A DNA stretch of 64,000 bases from contig JBIPPH010000003.1 in NCBI GenBank assembly GCA_044368575.1, positions 28,251 through 92,250 on the forward strand, read 5' to 3'. The DNA comes from JABMMZ01 sp044368575. Its GTDB lineage: Bacteria > Bacteroidota > Bacteroidia > NS11-12g > UBA955. Below the pieces are notes generated by a model. That model made no database searches. It was given only the letters and a program-made list of their open reading frames with translations, and had not been told where the DNA came from. The position numbers and the translations under genes were made by a program. Within the stretch, counting starts at the first letter, position 1, and each line of letters begins with the position of its first letter. Positions 1 through 7,762 of the stretch are shown here, one piece after another.

Positions 1-1
1 T

Positions 2-424
2 GCGGCTAAATTGACCGCTGCTATCAAACACCAAATCATTCCTGTGTATTGTATAGGTGAGACCCTTAGCGAAAGAGAGGCCAATAAGCATTTTGACGTT
101 GTTAGTGAACAACTAGCGGCCTTAAAAGTATTGTCGGCAGAAGAGATGTCTTCATGCATTGTGGCTTACGAACCAGTGTGGGCTATTGGCACTGGTGTTA
201 CGGCAAGTGCAGAACAAGCCAATGAAATGCATATTCATATTCGCAAAACCATAGCGACTTTGTTTAACCATAGTATAGCAGACGCTGTTGCTATTTTATA
301 CGGTGGAAGTGTAAAGCCTGATAACGCACAAGCGCTGTTTTCAATGTCTGATATTGATGGCGGTTTAATAGGTGGTGCAGCCTTGTCTTCAAGAGACTTT
401 ATCAATATTGCTAAAGGCTTTTAA
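2..424 (+). CDS. tpiA: Triosephosphate isomerase, C-terminal part (cut by window edge)
   Basis: This is the C-terminal half of triosephosphate isomerase, which interconverts dihydroxyacetone phosphate and glyceraldehyde 3-phosphate in cytosolic glycolysis. The reading frame is open to the left window edge, so the start is missing. Visible family motifs are CIGETLSERE, the catalytic glutamate motif YEPVWAIGTG (the E is the general base), the phosphate-binding YGGSV near the end, and a closing GGLIGGAAL. About 140 of the usual 250 residues are present. The stop codon abuts the stop of the convergent phosphopantetheinyl transferase gene with no spacer. Two other glycolytic genes (pgk, gpmI) lie in the window but are not linked to it. 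Confidence 0.97.
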   Translation, partial: AAKLTAAIKHQIIPVYCIGETLSEREANKHFDVVSEQLAALKVLSAEEMSSCIVAYEPVWAIGTGVTASAEQANEMHIHIRKTIATLFNHSIADAVAILYGGSVKPDNAQALFSMSDIDGGLIGGAALSSRDFINIAKGF

Positions 425-1027
425 TTAAAGGCTCCAAACCAATAATTTGTTGTCGACGTAAAGGTGCTCAAGAAAGACTGTTTTTTGAGTGGTTTCAGTC
501 TGAATTATGCCCTTCAATTGCGGTTGATTTTGAACGCTTAAATGGGTCTTAAAGTCAAGTGCCTTCTCGGCGTAAATTTTATATAATACTTCTTTAGCAG
601 ACCACACCAACAAAGCCATTTCTGGTTTACCTTCTGGGTCAATATCACTTGGGCTTATGAATTTGCTGGCCAATTTTAGAATATTAGGTCTTGGAAATTC
701 TATATCAATGCCAATGTTACTAGCTTCTGGATTAGTATCAATGTAGACACTTACCCAGTTTTTAGAGTGACTAATTGAGATCTTGCTTTGAATTTGATCT
801 AATAGGGGCTGCCCTTTGGGAGAGTATGCGAGCAAATTGTCAATCTTTTTGTTCAACAAATGATTGATTAAAAAGCGCGTGCAAGCCTTGCATAATTGTT
901 GTTCTTCGAGCAGTGTTTGATCGGGATGAATTGAAATTTTTTCTAAAAAAAAACTTAAAGGTTCGGAGATTTCCCAAACCGCTAGTTTCTTTGTAGCATC
1001 AATTTGTTTTTCAAGTCTAAGTGGCAT
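425..1027 (-). CDS. 4'-phosphopantetheinyl transferase superfamily protein
   Basis: This 200-residue protein belongs to the Sfp/AcpT superfamily, which moves 4'-phosphopantetheine from CoA to a serine of carrier proteins. The two signature motifs are present: IGIDIE at about 105-110 (D108 and E110 as Mg ligands) and WSAKEVLYK at 142-150 (K145, E146, K150). A GQPLL stretch near 72 and SISHS near 84 also match the family. Whether it serves fatty acid ACP or a secondary pathway cannot be told, since no carrier protein or synthase is nearby. Its ATG overlaps the ATG of the divergent WD40 gene inside one CATG, so its promoter must lie within that gene. Confidence 0.88.
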   Translation of the reverse strand: MPLRLEKQIDATKKLAVWEISEPLSFFLEKISIHPDQTLLEEQQLCKACTRFLINHLLNKKIDNLLAYSPKGQPLLDQIQSKISISHSKNWVSVYIDTNPEASNIGIDIEFPRPNILKLASKFISPSDIDPEGKPEMALLVWSAKEVLYKIYAEKALDFKTHLSVQNQPQLKGIIQTETTQKTVFLEHLYVDNKLLVWSL

Positions 1028-1895
1028 GCCAATTAATGTTGTAAAAATACGCGAGTTTATAGCACATACACAAGCAGTTTATACGCTGTGTTTATCAGGT
1101 AAGCCTTTGGGATTTTACAGTGCTGGCGCTGACGGACAAATACTTGAATGGGAGGGAAGGTCCAATGAAGTCGTCAGGTTAGCTCAATGCAGTTCAGCTG
1201 TATATGCATTGGCTAAGTTTAATCAGTATTTATTAGCCGGTTGTAGTAAAGGGCAGTTGTACCTCTATGATAGTGCCCTTGTCAAATGTATTCAAATGGC
1301 CGCTGCTCCGATCTTTGATATTTTAGCCTTCAATGATCAATTGCTCATTGTTCAAGGCAATGGCACTTGCACAGTTTTCAATTCAGCATTAGAACCGATA
1401 AAAACCATTGTCGTTTCAGATAAACCATTGCGTAAAATAGTGCTGCATCAAAATCAACTATATTTTTGTGGAAGCAAAGGGCTTGTTTATCAATTTGATG
1501 AGAACTTAAATCCAATAGGCTCCTTGCCAATAAACGACACAACCTTATTTACCATGGCATATGATTCAATCAATCAATTGGCATTTGTGGCAGGTAGATC
1601 TGGGCAACTCATGCGTTTCAATCAAGAGGGAGTGATTGAAATGGTCCAAGCCCATAGTGGCACTATTCATGATTTAGCATTGTCTGAAGACGCTCAATTA
1701 TTGGCCAGCGCCAGTATGGATAAGAGTATTCGATTATGGCAGCCTAATCCACTCAAATTGCTTAAAGTGGTAAATTACGATAAACAAAAAGCCCATCAGA
1801 ATTCAGTGAATAAAATTTTGTGGTTTGAAAAAAACAATTTTATTTCGTGCAGCGATGACCACACAATTCAGTGGTTTCAAATACAAGAATCATGA
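1026..1895 (+). CDS. WD40 repeat protein
   Basis: A 289-residue cytosolic protein made of degenerate WD40 blades. The clearest repeats are near the ends: HTQAVYTLCLSG at about 14-25 and HSGTIHDLALSED followed by LASASMDKSIRLWQ at about 212-240, then HQNSVNKILWF and a final SCSDDHTIQWFQ. The middle blades are weak. No signal peptide is seen. Such proteins are scaffolds; no partner can be named. The stop overlaps the start of dcd (ATGA at 1892-1895), which suggests translational coupling. A weak -7-like box, TCAATTTG, lies at 999-1006 inside the divergent gene. Confidence 0.85.
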   Translation: MPINVVKIREFIAHTQAVYTLCLSGKPLGFYSAGADGQILEWEGRSNEVVRLAQCSSAVYALAKFNQYLLAGCSKGQLYLYDSALVKCIQMAAAPIFDILAFNDQLLIVQGNGTCTVFNSALEPIKTIVVSDKPLRKIVLHQNQLYFCGSKGLVYQFDENLNPIGSLPINDTTLFTMAYDSINQLAFVAGRSGQLMRFNQEGVIEMVQAHSGTIHDLALSEDAQLLASASMDKSIRLWQPNPLKLLKVVNYDKQKAHQNSVNKILWFEKNNFISCSDDHTIQWFQIQES

Positions 1896-2428
1896 TTTTA
1901 ACAGATTACCAAATACTCGATGAGATTGAAAAAGGATCCATTTTAATTGAACCATTTAGAGCAGATTGTTTAGGCACTAATAGCTATGATGTGCATTTAG
2001 GTCGTTACTTAGCCACCTACAAAGACAGAGTGCTTGACGCTAAAGCTCACAATAAAATTGATCATTTTGAAATTCCACAAGAGGGCTTTGTTTTACAACC
2101 AGGCACTTTGTATTTGGGTGTAACAGAAGAATACACAGAAACCCATAACCATGTACCTTTTTTAGAAGGCAAAAGCAGTACAGGTCGTTTAGGTATAGAT
2201 ATTCATGCAACGGCTGGTAAAGGCGATATTGGTTTTTGCAATACTTGGACACTTGAAATCAGCGTGTCTCAGCCAGTAAGAGTTTATGCTGGTATGCCAA
2301 TTGGGCAATTGATCTATTTTGTAGTGAATGGTGAGGTTAAAACCATGTATAACAAAAAGAAAAATGCCAAATACAACACCCGCACCATACGTCCAGTTGA
2401 AAGTATGATGTGGAAGAACAAATTCTAA
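1892..2428 (+). CDS. dcd: dCTP deaminase
   Basis: A 178-residue deoxycytidine triphosphate deaminase, which makes dUTP from dCTP for thymidylate synthesis. The frame is open upstream to a GTG at 1871, but the family start MILTDYQILDEIEKG fits the ATG at 1892, which overlaps the WD40 stop by four bases. Family motifs are SYDVHLG at about 31-37, EGKSSTGRLGIDIHATAG at about 92-109, and the catalytic-glutamate segment LEISVSQP near 121-128, followed by YAGMPIGQL. The stop directly abuts the stop of the convergent lipoprotein gene. Confidence 0.95.
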   Translation: MILTDYQILDEIEKGSILIEPFRADCLGTNSYDVHLGRYLATYKDRVLDAKAHNKIDHFEIPQEGFVLQPGTLYLGVTEEYTETHNHVPFLEGKSSTGRLGIDIHATAGKGDIGFCNTWTLEISVSQPVRVYAGMPIGQLIYFVVNGEVKTMYNKKKNAKYNTRTIRPVESMMWKNKF

Positions 2429-2944
2429 TTAGAAGTTAAATTTTAATGTAGGCGTCTGTAAAAGATTGCTAACATGTAATTGCCTATCAATGATTTGTAT
2501 GGTATAATACATCGAATCAGGTTGAATGCCAGGATAGGGCAGTGCTTTAATTTTAAGGGTAATATCGCCAAAAATAGCTTTGTTTTTTCCTGTTGGGGTA
2601 ATGTTGCCAATGCGGTCATTAAAGTTAACCGAATCGTTGCTTAAAGGGATGGCAATTTTCTGCGCAACACCATTGTCAACTCGGTAAACATTCACTAATA
2701 AATTGTAAAAATAAGGGCTGCCGTAATTGAATGGGGCTGCAGTATCTTCAGAAGATAAGCCAATGTCACCATCGCCATCGGTATAATGAAAACTGATTTC
2801 AACAGCTGAGTCTTTGCCGTTTAATTGGAACTGTTTGGGGCTTTCATTTAAGCTGATAACAGGTTCATTGGGGAAATTAAATTCAGTGGTCTGGCAAGCA
2901 GCCAATACTAAAAAACCAAATATTTTAATATATTTTTGAACCAT
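2429..2944 (-). CDS. Predicted lipoprotein of unknown function
   Basis: A 171-residue exported protein with a short N-terminal hydrophobic signal ending in the lipobox LAAC (C17), so it is probably lipid-anchored. The mature part holds a TDGDGDIGLSSEDTA stretch that looks like an acidic calcium-binding-type loop, and a beta-rich remainder ending in LKFNF. I recognise no catalytic motif. Similar small DGDGDIG lipoproteins occur next to unrelated genes in Bacteroidota. The ATG overlaps the ATG of the divergent LuxE-like gene inside CATG at 2942-2945. Confidence 0.8.
   Translation of the reverse strand: MVQKYIKIFGFLVLAACQTTEFNFPNEPVISLNESPKQFQLNGKDSAVEISFHYTDGDGDIGLSSEDTAAPFNYGSPYFYNLLVNVYRVDNGVAQKIAIPLSNDSVNFNDRIGNITPTGKNKAIFGDITLKIKALPYPGIQPDSMYYTIQIIDRQLHVSNLLQTPTLKFNF
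2931..2938 (+). promoter_or_regulatory. -7 promoter element of the LuxE-like gene
   Basis: TATTTTTG matches the Bacteroidota -7 consensus TAnnTTTG. It ends four bases before the ATG at 2943 and lies inside the first codons of the divergent lipoprotein gene. No clear -33 TTTG is seen at the expected distance. Confidence 0.6.
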
Positions 2945-3929
2945 GTCTGTGCGTGAATGGCAAAGTCAATTATTGCATCTGCATCCTGAGCAATTTGAAG
3001 CAGTCGCCTTAGAGGTTTTTGCTTATCAATATGAACATTGCTCAGTGTATAGGCATTACCTCAATCACTTGTCATTCGATCGTTCAAAAGTACTTGATTT
3101 CAATCAAATCCCCTATTTGCCCATTGCTTTTTTTAAACAGCACCAAGTTTCAAGCGGCGCTTTTGAAGCTGAAACGGTTTTTGAAAGCAGTTCAACTACA
3201 GGTATAGGCGTTAGTAAACACTTCGTTAAAGACTTGTCATGGTATAAACAGGTGTTTACCGCTGCTTTTGACTTTCATTTTGGCGCTTACCAACAATTCG
3301 CTCATTTGGGTTTATTGCCGAATTATTTGGAGCGATCCAACTCCTCTTTAATTGTTCAAGTCAATCACTTTGTTCAAAGTACACTCGCCTTAGGCTCACA
3401 GTTTTATTTGTATGATTGGGCAGCTTTATTGAAGCAAATCCAGGTCAACAAGAGTCGTCAATTTCCTACTGTTTTATGGGGCGTGTCATTTGCCTTACTT
3501 GATTTAGCAGAATCTCACTCAGTTGATTTGTCGCATTGTATTATCATCGAAACAGGAGGCATGAAAGGCCGTCGTAAGGAAATCACCAGACAAGAATTGC
3601 ATGGTGAATTGTGTAGCGCATTTAACACAAAAAGCATAGCAACTGAATATGGTATGACAGAACTCATGTCTCAAGCCTATTCAAAAGCCAATGGACAACT
3701 ACTCTGTCCACCCTGGATGAGGATTCAGATCAGAGAAATGAATGATCCATTTACAGTTTTAGGTCCAGAACAACATGGGGCCATTAATATTGTTGATTTA
3801 GCCAATTTCAATACTTGTGCTTTTATTGAAACATCTGACTTAGGTAAAAAACATGCCAATGGCTGTTTTGAAGTCTTAGGGAGAATGGATTATAGTGATA
3901 CCCGTGGTTGTAGTTTAATGCTGTCATGA
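2943..3929 (+). CDS. LuxE/PaaK-like acyl-protein synthetase
   Basis: A 328-residue member of the LuxE acyl-protein synthetase group of adenylate-forming enzymes, which activate an acyl chain with ATP. The N-terminal part has the P-loop-like ESSSTTGIG at 81-89. Further along are ETGGMKGRRKEITRQEL, the aromatic-Glu motif ATEYGMTEL and the adenylate-binding ETSDLG, ending with the GRMDYSDTRG hinge segment. It is shorter than PaaK ligases (about 430) and close to LuxE (about 370). The 3' end overlaps the next gene by ATGA, so the membrane protease downstream is probably co-translated. The substrate is unknown. Confidence 0.8.
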   Translation: MSVREWQSQLLHLHPEQFEAVALEVFAYQYEHCSVYRHYLNHLSFDRSKVLDFNQIPYLPIAFFKQHQVSSGAFEAETVFESSSTTGIGVSKHFVKDLSWYKQVFTAAFDFHFGAYQQFAHLGLLPNYLERSNSSLIVQVNHFVQSTLALGSQFYLYDWAALLKQIQVNKSRQFPTVLWGVSFALLDLAESHSVDLSHCIIIETGGMKGRRKEITRQELHGELCSAFNTKSIATEYGMTELMSQAYSKANGQLLCPPWMRIQIREMNDPFTVLGPEQHGAINIVDLANFNTCAFIETSDLGKKHANGCFEVLGRMDYSDTRGCSLMLS

Positions 3930-4843
3930 TTAAGGCTTTAATAGGAGAATTGAAAAATTACCTCAGGGCATTCTCTCTAACACAAGGTGTGTTGTTACTC
4001 GCTTTTGCCACTATCAGTGTCAGTTTAAATCATTACTATCACATAGAAAAGCAATTGCATCAACTTGATTTTTGGCCCAGTCTAGCTGGTTTCTTTCTGA
4101 TGTATGCCATTCATGTTTATGTTGGTTTCTGCCTTGTCTTGCCAACTATTCATTTAAGCGGGATAAAGGCCCAATGGCGCATGCATTTGCTTTGGCTTTT
4201 AGCCTGTTTGTTGTTTGCTTTTAGGGCTTGTTTTACCTATCACGGCGTGTGGATTGAAGCTGTTTTTGGGGCAGAGCAAGCGCTGTTAAAATTCAGGGTA
4301 TTTAACAATGTGTTCAGGGCCTTGTATTGTATTGTGCCGGTCTTTGTAATTTGGCTTGTTCATGAATCAGATCATCAACATTTTTACGGGTTAAAACCCT
4401 TGAAGTCGCAATATAAATTATATGCCTACCTGCTGTTAGCTATGTTGCCACTGATTGCATTAGCTGCTTGTAATCAATCGTTTTTAAGTTACTATCCAAG
4501 AGCCAACAAAGTACTTGAAGTGGGCGGTAATTGGCTTGATTTGTGTTTGTATGAATTGTTTTACGGGCTTGATTTTGTTTCTATAGAGTTGTTTTTTAGA
4601 GGTTTTATGGTCATTGCGTTTATTCGCTATGTTGGTATATATGCAGTGTTGCCCATGTCATTAATGTATATGTCTATTCATTACGGGAAACCTACAGGAG
4701 AAGCCATCAGTTCATTTTTTGGAGGCAGTCTTTTAGGGGTAATGAGCTTTTATAGTCAATCAATTTTGGGGGGTATTTTCGTGCATATTGGTATAGCCTG
4801 GGGTATGGAAATAGGTGCCAGTATTGCACATGCTTACAAATAA
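3926..4843 (+). CDS. CPBP family intramembrane metalloprotease-like protein
   Basis: A 305-residue polytopic membrane protein with about eight hydrophobic segments. The C-terminal third carries the CPBP (Abi/CAAX-protease) pattern: IELFFRG at 220-226 (E221 and R225), a conserved histidine in SIHYGKP (H252), and VHIGIAW (H287). The first glutamate of the usual EExxxR is replaced by isoleucine, while the second is kept. Family members cleave prenylated or other membrane peptides, or act as membrane scaffolds. The four-base overlap with the LuxE-like gene suggests a shared function around acylated or membrane-bound substrates; this is inference. Confidence 0.78.
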   Translation: MIKALIGELKNYLRAFSLTQGVLLLAFATISVSLNHYYHIEKQLHQLDFWPSLAGFFLMYAIHVYVGFCLVLPTIHLSGIKAQWRMHLLWLLACLLFAFRACFTYHGVWIEAVFGAEQALLKFRVFNNVFRALYCIVPVFVIWLVHESDHQHFYGLKPLKSQYKLYAYLLLAMLPLIALAACNQSFLSYYPRANKVLEVGGNWLDLCLYELFYGLDFVSIELFFRGFMVIAFIRYVGIYAVLPMSLMYMSIHYGKPTGEAISSFFGGSLLGVMSFYSQSILGGIFVHIGIAWGMEIGASIAHAYK

Positions 4844-4875
4844 TACAGCACTGAAATAAATAAGAATAAACTAAT

Positions 4876-4883
4876 TATCTTCG
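4876..4883 (+). promoter_or_regulatory. -7-like promoter element of CoA-transferase gene
   Basis: TATCTTCG, one mismatch from TAnnTTTG, ends four bases before the ATG at 4888. It lies in the 44-base gap after the CPBP gene. No -33 box is evident. Confidence 0.5.
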
Positions 4884-4887
4884 CGGT

Positions 4888-5586
4888 ATGAATAAAGTAG
4901 TAGCCAATGCAGAAGAAGCCATAAAAGACATTCAAGATGGCGCTGTGATTATGTTAGGCGGCTTTGGATTATGTGGTATTCCTGAAAATTGTATTGCTGC
5001 CTTGGTTAAGAAAGGTAGTAAAGAGTTAACTTGTATAAGCAACAATGCTGGTGTTGATGATTTTGGCATTGGTCTGATGTTGCAAACCAAACAGGTTAAG
5101 AAAATGATTTCTTCCTACGTTGGTGAAAATGCAGAGTTTGAACGTCAATTGTTATCTGGTGAACTTGAGGTTGAATTGATCCCTCAAGGTACTTTAGCTA
5201 CTCGTTGTATGGCTGCGGGTTATGGTATGCCAGCGGTATACACGCCAGCAGGGGTTGGTACTGAAGTGTCTATTGGTAAAGAAACTAGAGTGTTTAACGG
5301 CAAAACCTATTTATTAGAACATGCTTTCGATGCAGATTTTGCTATTGTAAAAGCCTGGAAAGGCGATACACATGGCAATTTGATATTTAAAGATTCAGCT
5401 AGAAATTTTAATCCATTAATGGCCATGGCCGGAAAGATTACCATTGCAGAAGTGGAAGAATTGTTGCCAGCTGGCGCATTGAATCCCAATGACATTCACA
5501 CACCAGGTATTTACGTTCATAGGATTTTTAAAGGTCAAGACTACGAAAAACGCATAGAGCAAAGAACCGTAAGACCAGCCAAGTAA
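4888..5586 (+). CDS. scoA: 3-oxoacid CoA-transferase subunit A
   Basis: A 232-residue alpha subunit of succinyl-CoA:3-ketoacid (acetoacetate) CoA-transferase, which moves CoA between succinyl-CoA and acetoacetate. Evidence is the glycine-rich GGFGLCGIPEN near 23-33, the SNNAGVDDFGIGLML block, SSYVGENAEFERQ, LIPQGTLATR and the AGVGTEVSIGKE region, all typical and full length. The catalytic glutamate sits on subunit B, which is not adjacent here: the next gene is mnmD, five bases downstream. Subunit B must be encoded elsewhere if the enzyme is functional. Confidence 0.92.
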   Translation: MNKVVANAEEAIKDIQDGAVIMLGGFGLCGIPENCIAALVKKGSKELTCISNNAGVDDFGIGLMLQTKQVKKMISSYVGENAEFERQLLSGELEVELIPQGTLATRCMAAGYGMPAVYTPAGVGTEVSIGKETRVFNGKTYLLEHAFDADFAIVKAWKGDTHGNLIFKDSARNFNPLMAMAGKITIAEVEELLPAGALNPNDIHTPGIYVHRIFKGQDYEKRIEQRTVRPAK

Positions 5587-5591
5587 TTAAT

Positions 5592-6269
5592 TTGCTGCAA
5601 GACATTCAAATTCAAGGAACAGAAGATGGCAGTGCTACATTGTATTTGCCAGGCTTATTAGAAACCTATCATTCCAATAAAGGCGCAATAGGGGAGAGTT
5701 GGCATGTGTATATTCAAAATGGTCTTTTGCCAAAATTATCTGAGGCCTCTTCTTTAACTATTCTTGAAGTTGGATTCGGTACTGGATTAAATGTTCTGCT
5801 AAGCCTTGAAGCGACTTCCGAACTTCATTCGATTCGGATGATGTCATTAGAGCCTTATTTGTTAAGCTTGCCATTATTAGCATCCTATTACCAACATTTT
5901 GAACAGGTGCCAAAGCACTTAAGTTCTTTGCCCACCCTGTTGGCTAGTGAGCAAATGCAGACCATACAAGCAGGGTTCCAATTTCAATTAATACCATCGA
6001 AATTAGAAGACTTAAGTAAAACTCAAATGGCTTTTGATGGCCCAATTGATTTGGTTTATTTTGATGCGTTTGCACCTTCTAAACAACCTGAAGTATGGCA
6101 AATAGAATGTTTTAAAAAACTCTATGAATTAATGGCCCATAAAGGCAGATTGGTGACCTACTGTGCACAAGGACAATTTAAAAGACATTTAAAACAAATT
6201 GGGTTTGAGGTTTATAATCCACCAGGGGCATTCGGGAAACGTGAAATGACGGTTGCCATAAAGCCTTAA
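5592..6269 (+). CDS. mnmD: tRNA U34 methyltransferase MnmD-like (Methyltransf_30)
   Basis: A 225-residue SAM-dependent methyltransferase matching the MnmD half of MnmC, which methylates nm5U34 to mnm5U34 in the tRNA wobble position. Family marks are TEDGSATLYLPGLLETYHS near the N-terminus, the SAM loop EVGFGTGLN, the VYFDAFAPSKQPEVW motif, and the closing PGAFGKREMTVAIK. The FAD-dependent MnmC oxidase half is absent, as in many non-proteobacteria. The start used is a TTG at 5592; it gives the family-typical N-terminus, but an alternative nearby non-ATG start cannot be excluded. Confidence 0.88.
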   Translation: MLQDIQIQGTEDGSATLYLPGLLETYHSNKGAIGESWHVYIQNGLLPKLSEASSLTILEVGFGTGLNVLLSLEATSELHSIRMMSLEPYLLSLPLLASYYQHFEQVPKHLSSLPTLLASEQMQTIQAGFQFQLIPSKLEDLSKTQMAFDGPIDLVYFDAFAPSKQPEVWQIECFKKLYELMAHKGRLVTYCAQGQFKRHLKQIGFEVYNPPGAFGKREMTVAIKP

Positions 6270-6275
6270 TTCATG

Positions 6276-6283
6276 TAATATTG
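6276..6283 (+). promoter_or_regulatory. -7-like promoter element of ABC ATPase gene
   Basis: TAATATTG, one mismatch from TAnnTTTG, ends five bases before the ATG at 6289 in the short gap after mnmD. Confidence 0.45.
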
Positions 6284-6288
6284 TAGCT

Positions 6289-6891
6289 ATGGAACTTCAA
6301 CTGATAGATATCGGTAAACGTTATGCCAATCATTGGTTGTTCCGTCATGTGCAAATGTCATTAACAACTGGCGATGTGCTCTCTGTTCAAGGTGGAAATG
6401 GTTTTGGGAAATCTACCCTCATGCAAATACTTTATGGCTTTATAGAGCCTAGCGAAGGACAAGTGGTAATTGATGGGAAAGCAGATTTTAAGGCCAATCA
6501 ATTGTTTAGTTATACTGGTCCTTATATGGAGTTGCCTATGTCATGTTCCATCGAAGAAATTCATGAGTTGTATAGCAAAGCCAATAAAATTGCTTTATCA
6601 CTAGAGGCCTTTTATGACTATACCCAACTTAAGTTCTCAAAACAAAGCCCAATACAGTTTATGTCTTCAGGGCAAATACAAAAACTAAAAACAGCACTTT
6701 GTTTTTGTAGTACTTCTCCAATTCTTTTGTTAGATGAGCCTCTGAGCAATATTGATCAAGCAGGTGAATTATGGTACAAAAATTGTCTTAACAACCTTAA
6801 CAATAAAATTGTCGTCATAGCAGGTAATTATGAACAAGAATTTTCTAGTGCCAAGCACCATTTGGATCTTAAACAGTATAAAACCTTCTAA
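6289..6891 (+). CDS. Stand-alone ABC transporter ATP-binding protein
   Basis: A 200-residue ABC-type ATPase without a fused membrane domain. Walker A is GGNGFGKST (35-43), the signature is MSSGQ (125-129), Walker B is ILLLDE (145-150) and a D-loop SNID follows. The usual switch histidine after Walker B is not visible: the equivalent segment reads VVIAGNYEQEF. A clear Q-loop glutamine is also missing near SYTGPYMEL. The domain is short (a typical ATPase is 220-250). No permease gene lies beside it, so the partner is unknown; CcmA-like size is the nearest resemblance. The end overlaps the next gene by 62 bases. Confidence 0.85.
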   Translation: MELQLIDIGKRYANHWLFRHVQMSLTTGDVLSVQGGNGFGKSTLMQILYGFIEPSEGQVVIDGKADFKANQLFSYTGPYMELPMSCSIEEIHELYSKANKIALSLEAFYDYTQLKFSKQSPIQFMSSGQIQKLKTALCFCSTSPILLLDEPLSNIDQAGELWYKNCLNNLNNKIVVIAGNYEQEFSSAKHHLDLKQYKTF

Positions 6892-7702
6892 GATACTCTT
6901 TTGTCTTATAGGGCTACTATTCCTTCATTTGCATGTAATCGCTGCCAAGCCCAAAAGTAATCAGGCTAAACAGATACAGCAACACAATGCCTTGAAATTA
7001 AAGCAATCTGTTTATATGGGTTTAGATACATTATTTTGCTCAGGTAAGCCTGTCGCCATAGCACACCGTTTGGTCAATGTCAATAACCAAGAACGATATG
7101 AATTGTTGGCTTTTTCAGATAAGCATAGAGCCATGTTAATTGATTCAAGTCAAAATATCCCAAAACAAACCCTTTACAACTTTCAGTTTCCAAGTTTGGC
7201 AATGTCTTGTTCGGCATTAAAAAAACCAACTTGGTTCAATGTGGCATCTGCTGTATGTCAATACCAGTTAATGACTCCTTATGGAATAGATACCACAAGA
7301 GCAGAGTTGTTTTTAACCTTAAACGGAACATCGGCCAAGCAAATACCTTTAAAAGTTGATTCGGTTCAAGTGCCATATGAAAAACGTTACATTGTCAAAC
7401 GCAATTTACAAGCACCCTTAACCTACTCGGAAGATCAGGTGGCTCAAGATGGTCAATTGATTGCAAGATGGGAGGAAAACATCGTTCAAAGTCCACAGGG
7501 AGATCTATTACAACTAACTATTATTAATTCATTGGGCGCTGATATTGCAACTGCTTCTAGAGGGAAAATCTTGAATTCACAAGGTACATACACCTGGCAT
7601 ATTTTGACCCATAAAGATTTAAAATTTCATTCAACTGAATTGAAATCAGAAGGGGAGTTGGGTGAATTGCTTCAATTCTTAATTCAAAAGCAATATTTAT
7701 AG
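6830..7702 (+). CDS. Exported protein of unknown function
   Basis: A 290-residue protein with an N-terminal hydrophobic segment (ILFCLIGLLFLHLHVIAA, about 22-39) consistent with a signal peptide preceded by an unusually long N-terminal tail. The mature part is beta-rich, with no motif I recognise. The only ATG giving the signal is at 6830, inside the ABC ATPase gene, so the two overlap by 62 bases; a later non-ATG start near 6880 would give a shorter, more usual signal. Co-transcription with the ATPase is likely. It is followed by a hairpin terminator. Confidence 0.68.
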   Translation: MNKNFLVPSTIWILNSIKPSKILFCLIGLLFLHLHVIAAKPKSNQAKQIQQHNALKLKQSVYMGLDTLFCSGKPVAIAHRLVNVNNQERYELLAFSDKHRAMLIDSSQNIPKQTLYNFQFPSLAMSCSALKKPTWFNVASAVCQYQLMTPYGIDTTRAELFLTLNGTSAKQIPLKVDSVQVPYEKRYIVKRNLQAPLTYSEDQVAQDGQLIARWEENIVQSPQGDLLQLTIINSLGADIATASRGKILNSQGTYTWHILTHKDLKFHSTELKSEGELGELLQFLIQKQYL

Positions 7703-7711
7703 CGCCACAAA

Positions 7712-7739
7712 AAAAGCGCCTCGTTCCCTTAGCGCTTTT
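7712..7739. terminator. Bidirectional rho-independent terminator
   Basis: Eight-base stem AAAAGCGC (7712-7719) with GCGCTTTT (7732-7739) around a 12-base loop. On the minus strand the stem is followed by seven T in a row, ideal for the RRM gene; on the plus strand it serves the exported-protein gene. It is the only hairpin seen between converging genes in this window. Confidence 0.75.
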
Positions 7740-7762
7740 ATAGTATTAACAATTAACTGAGC

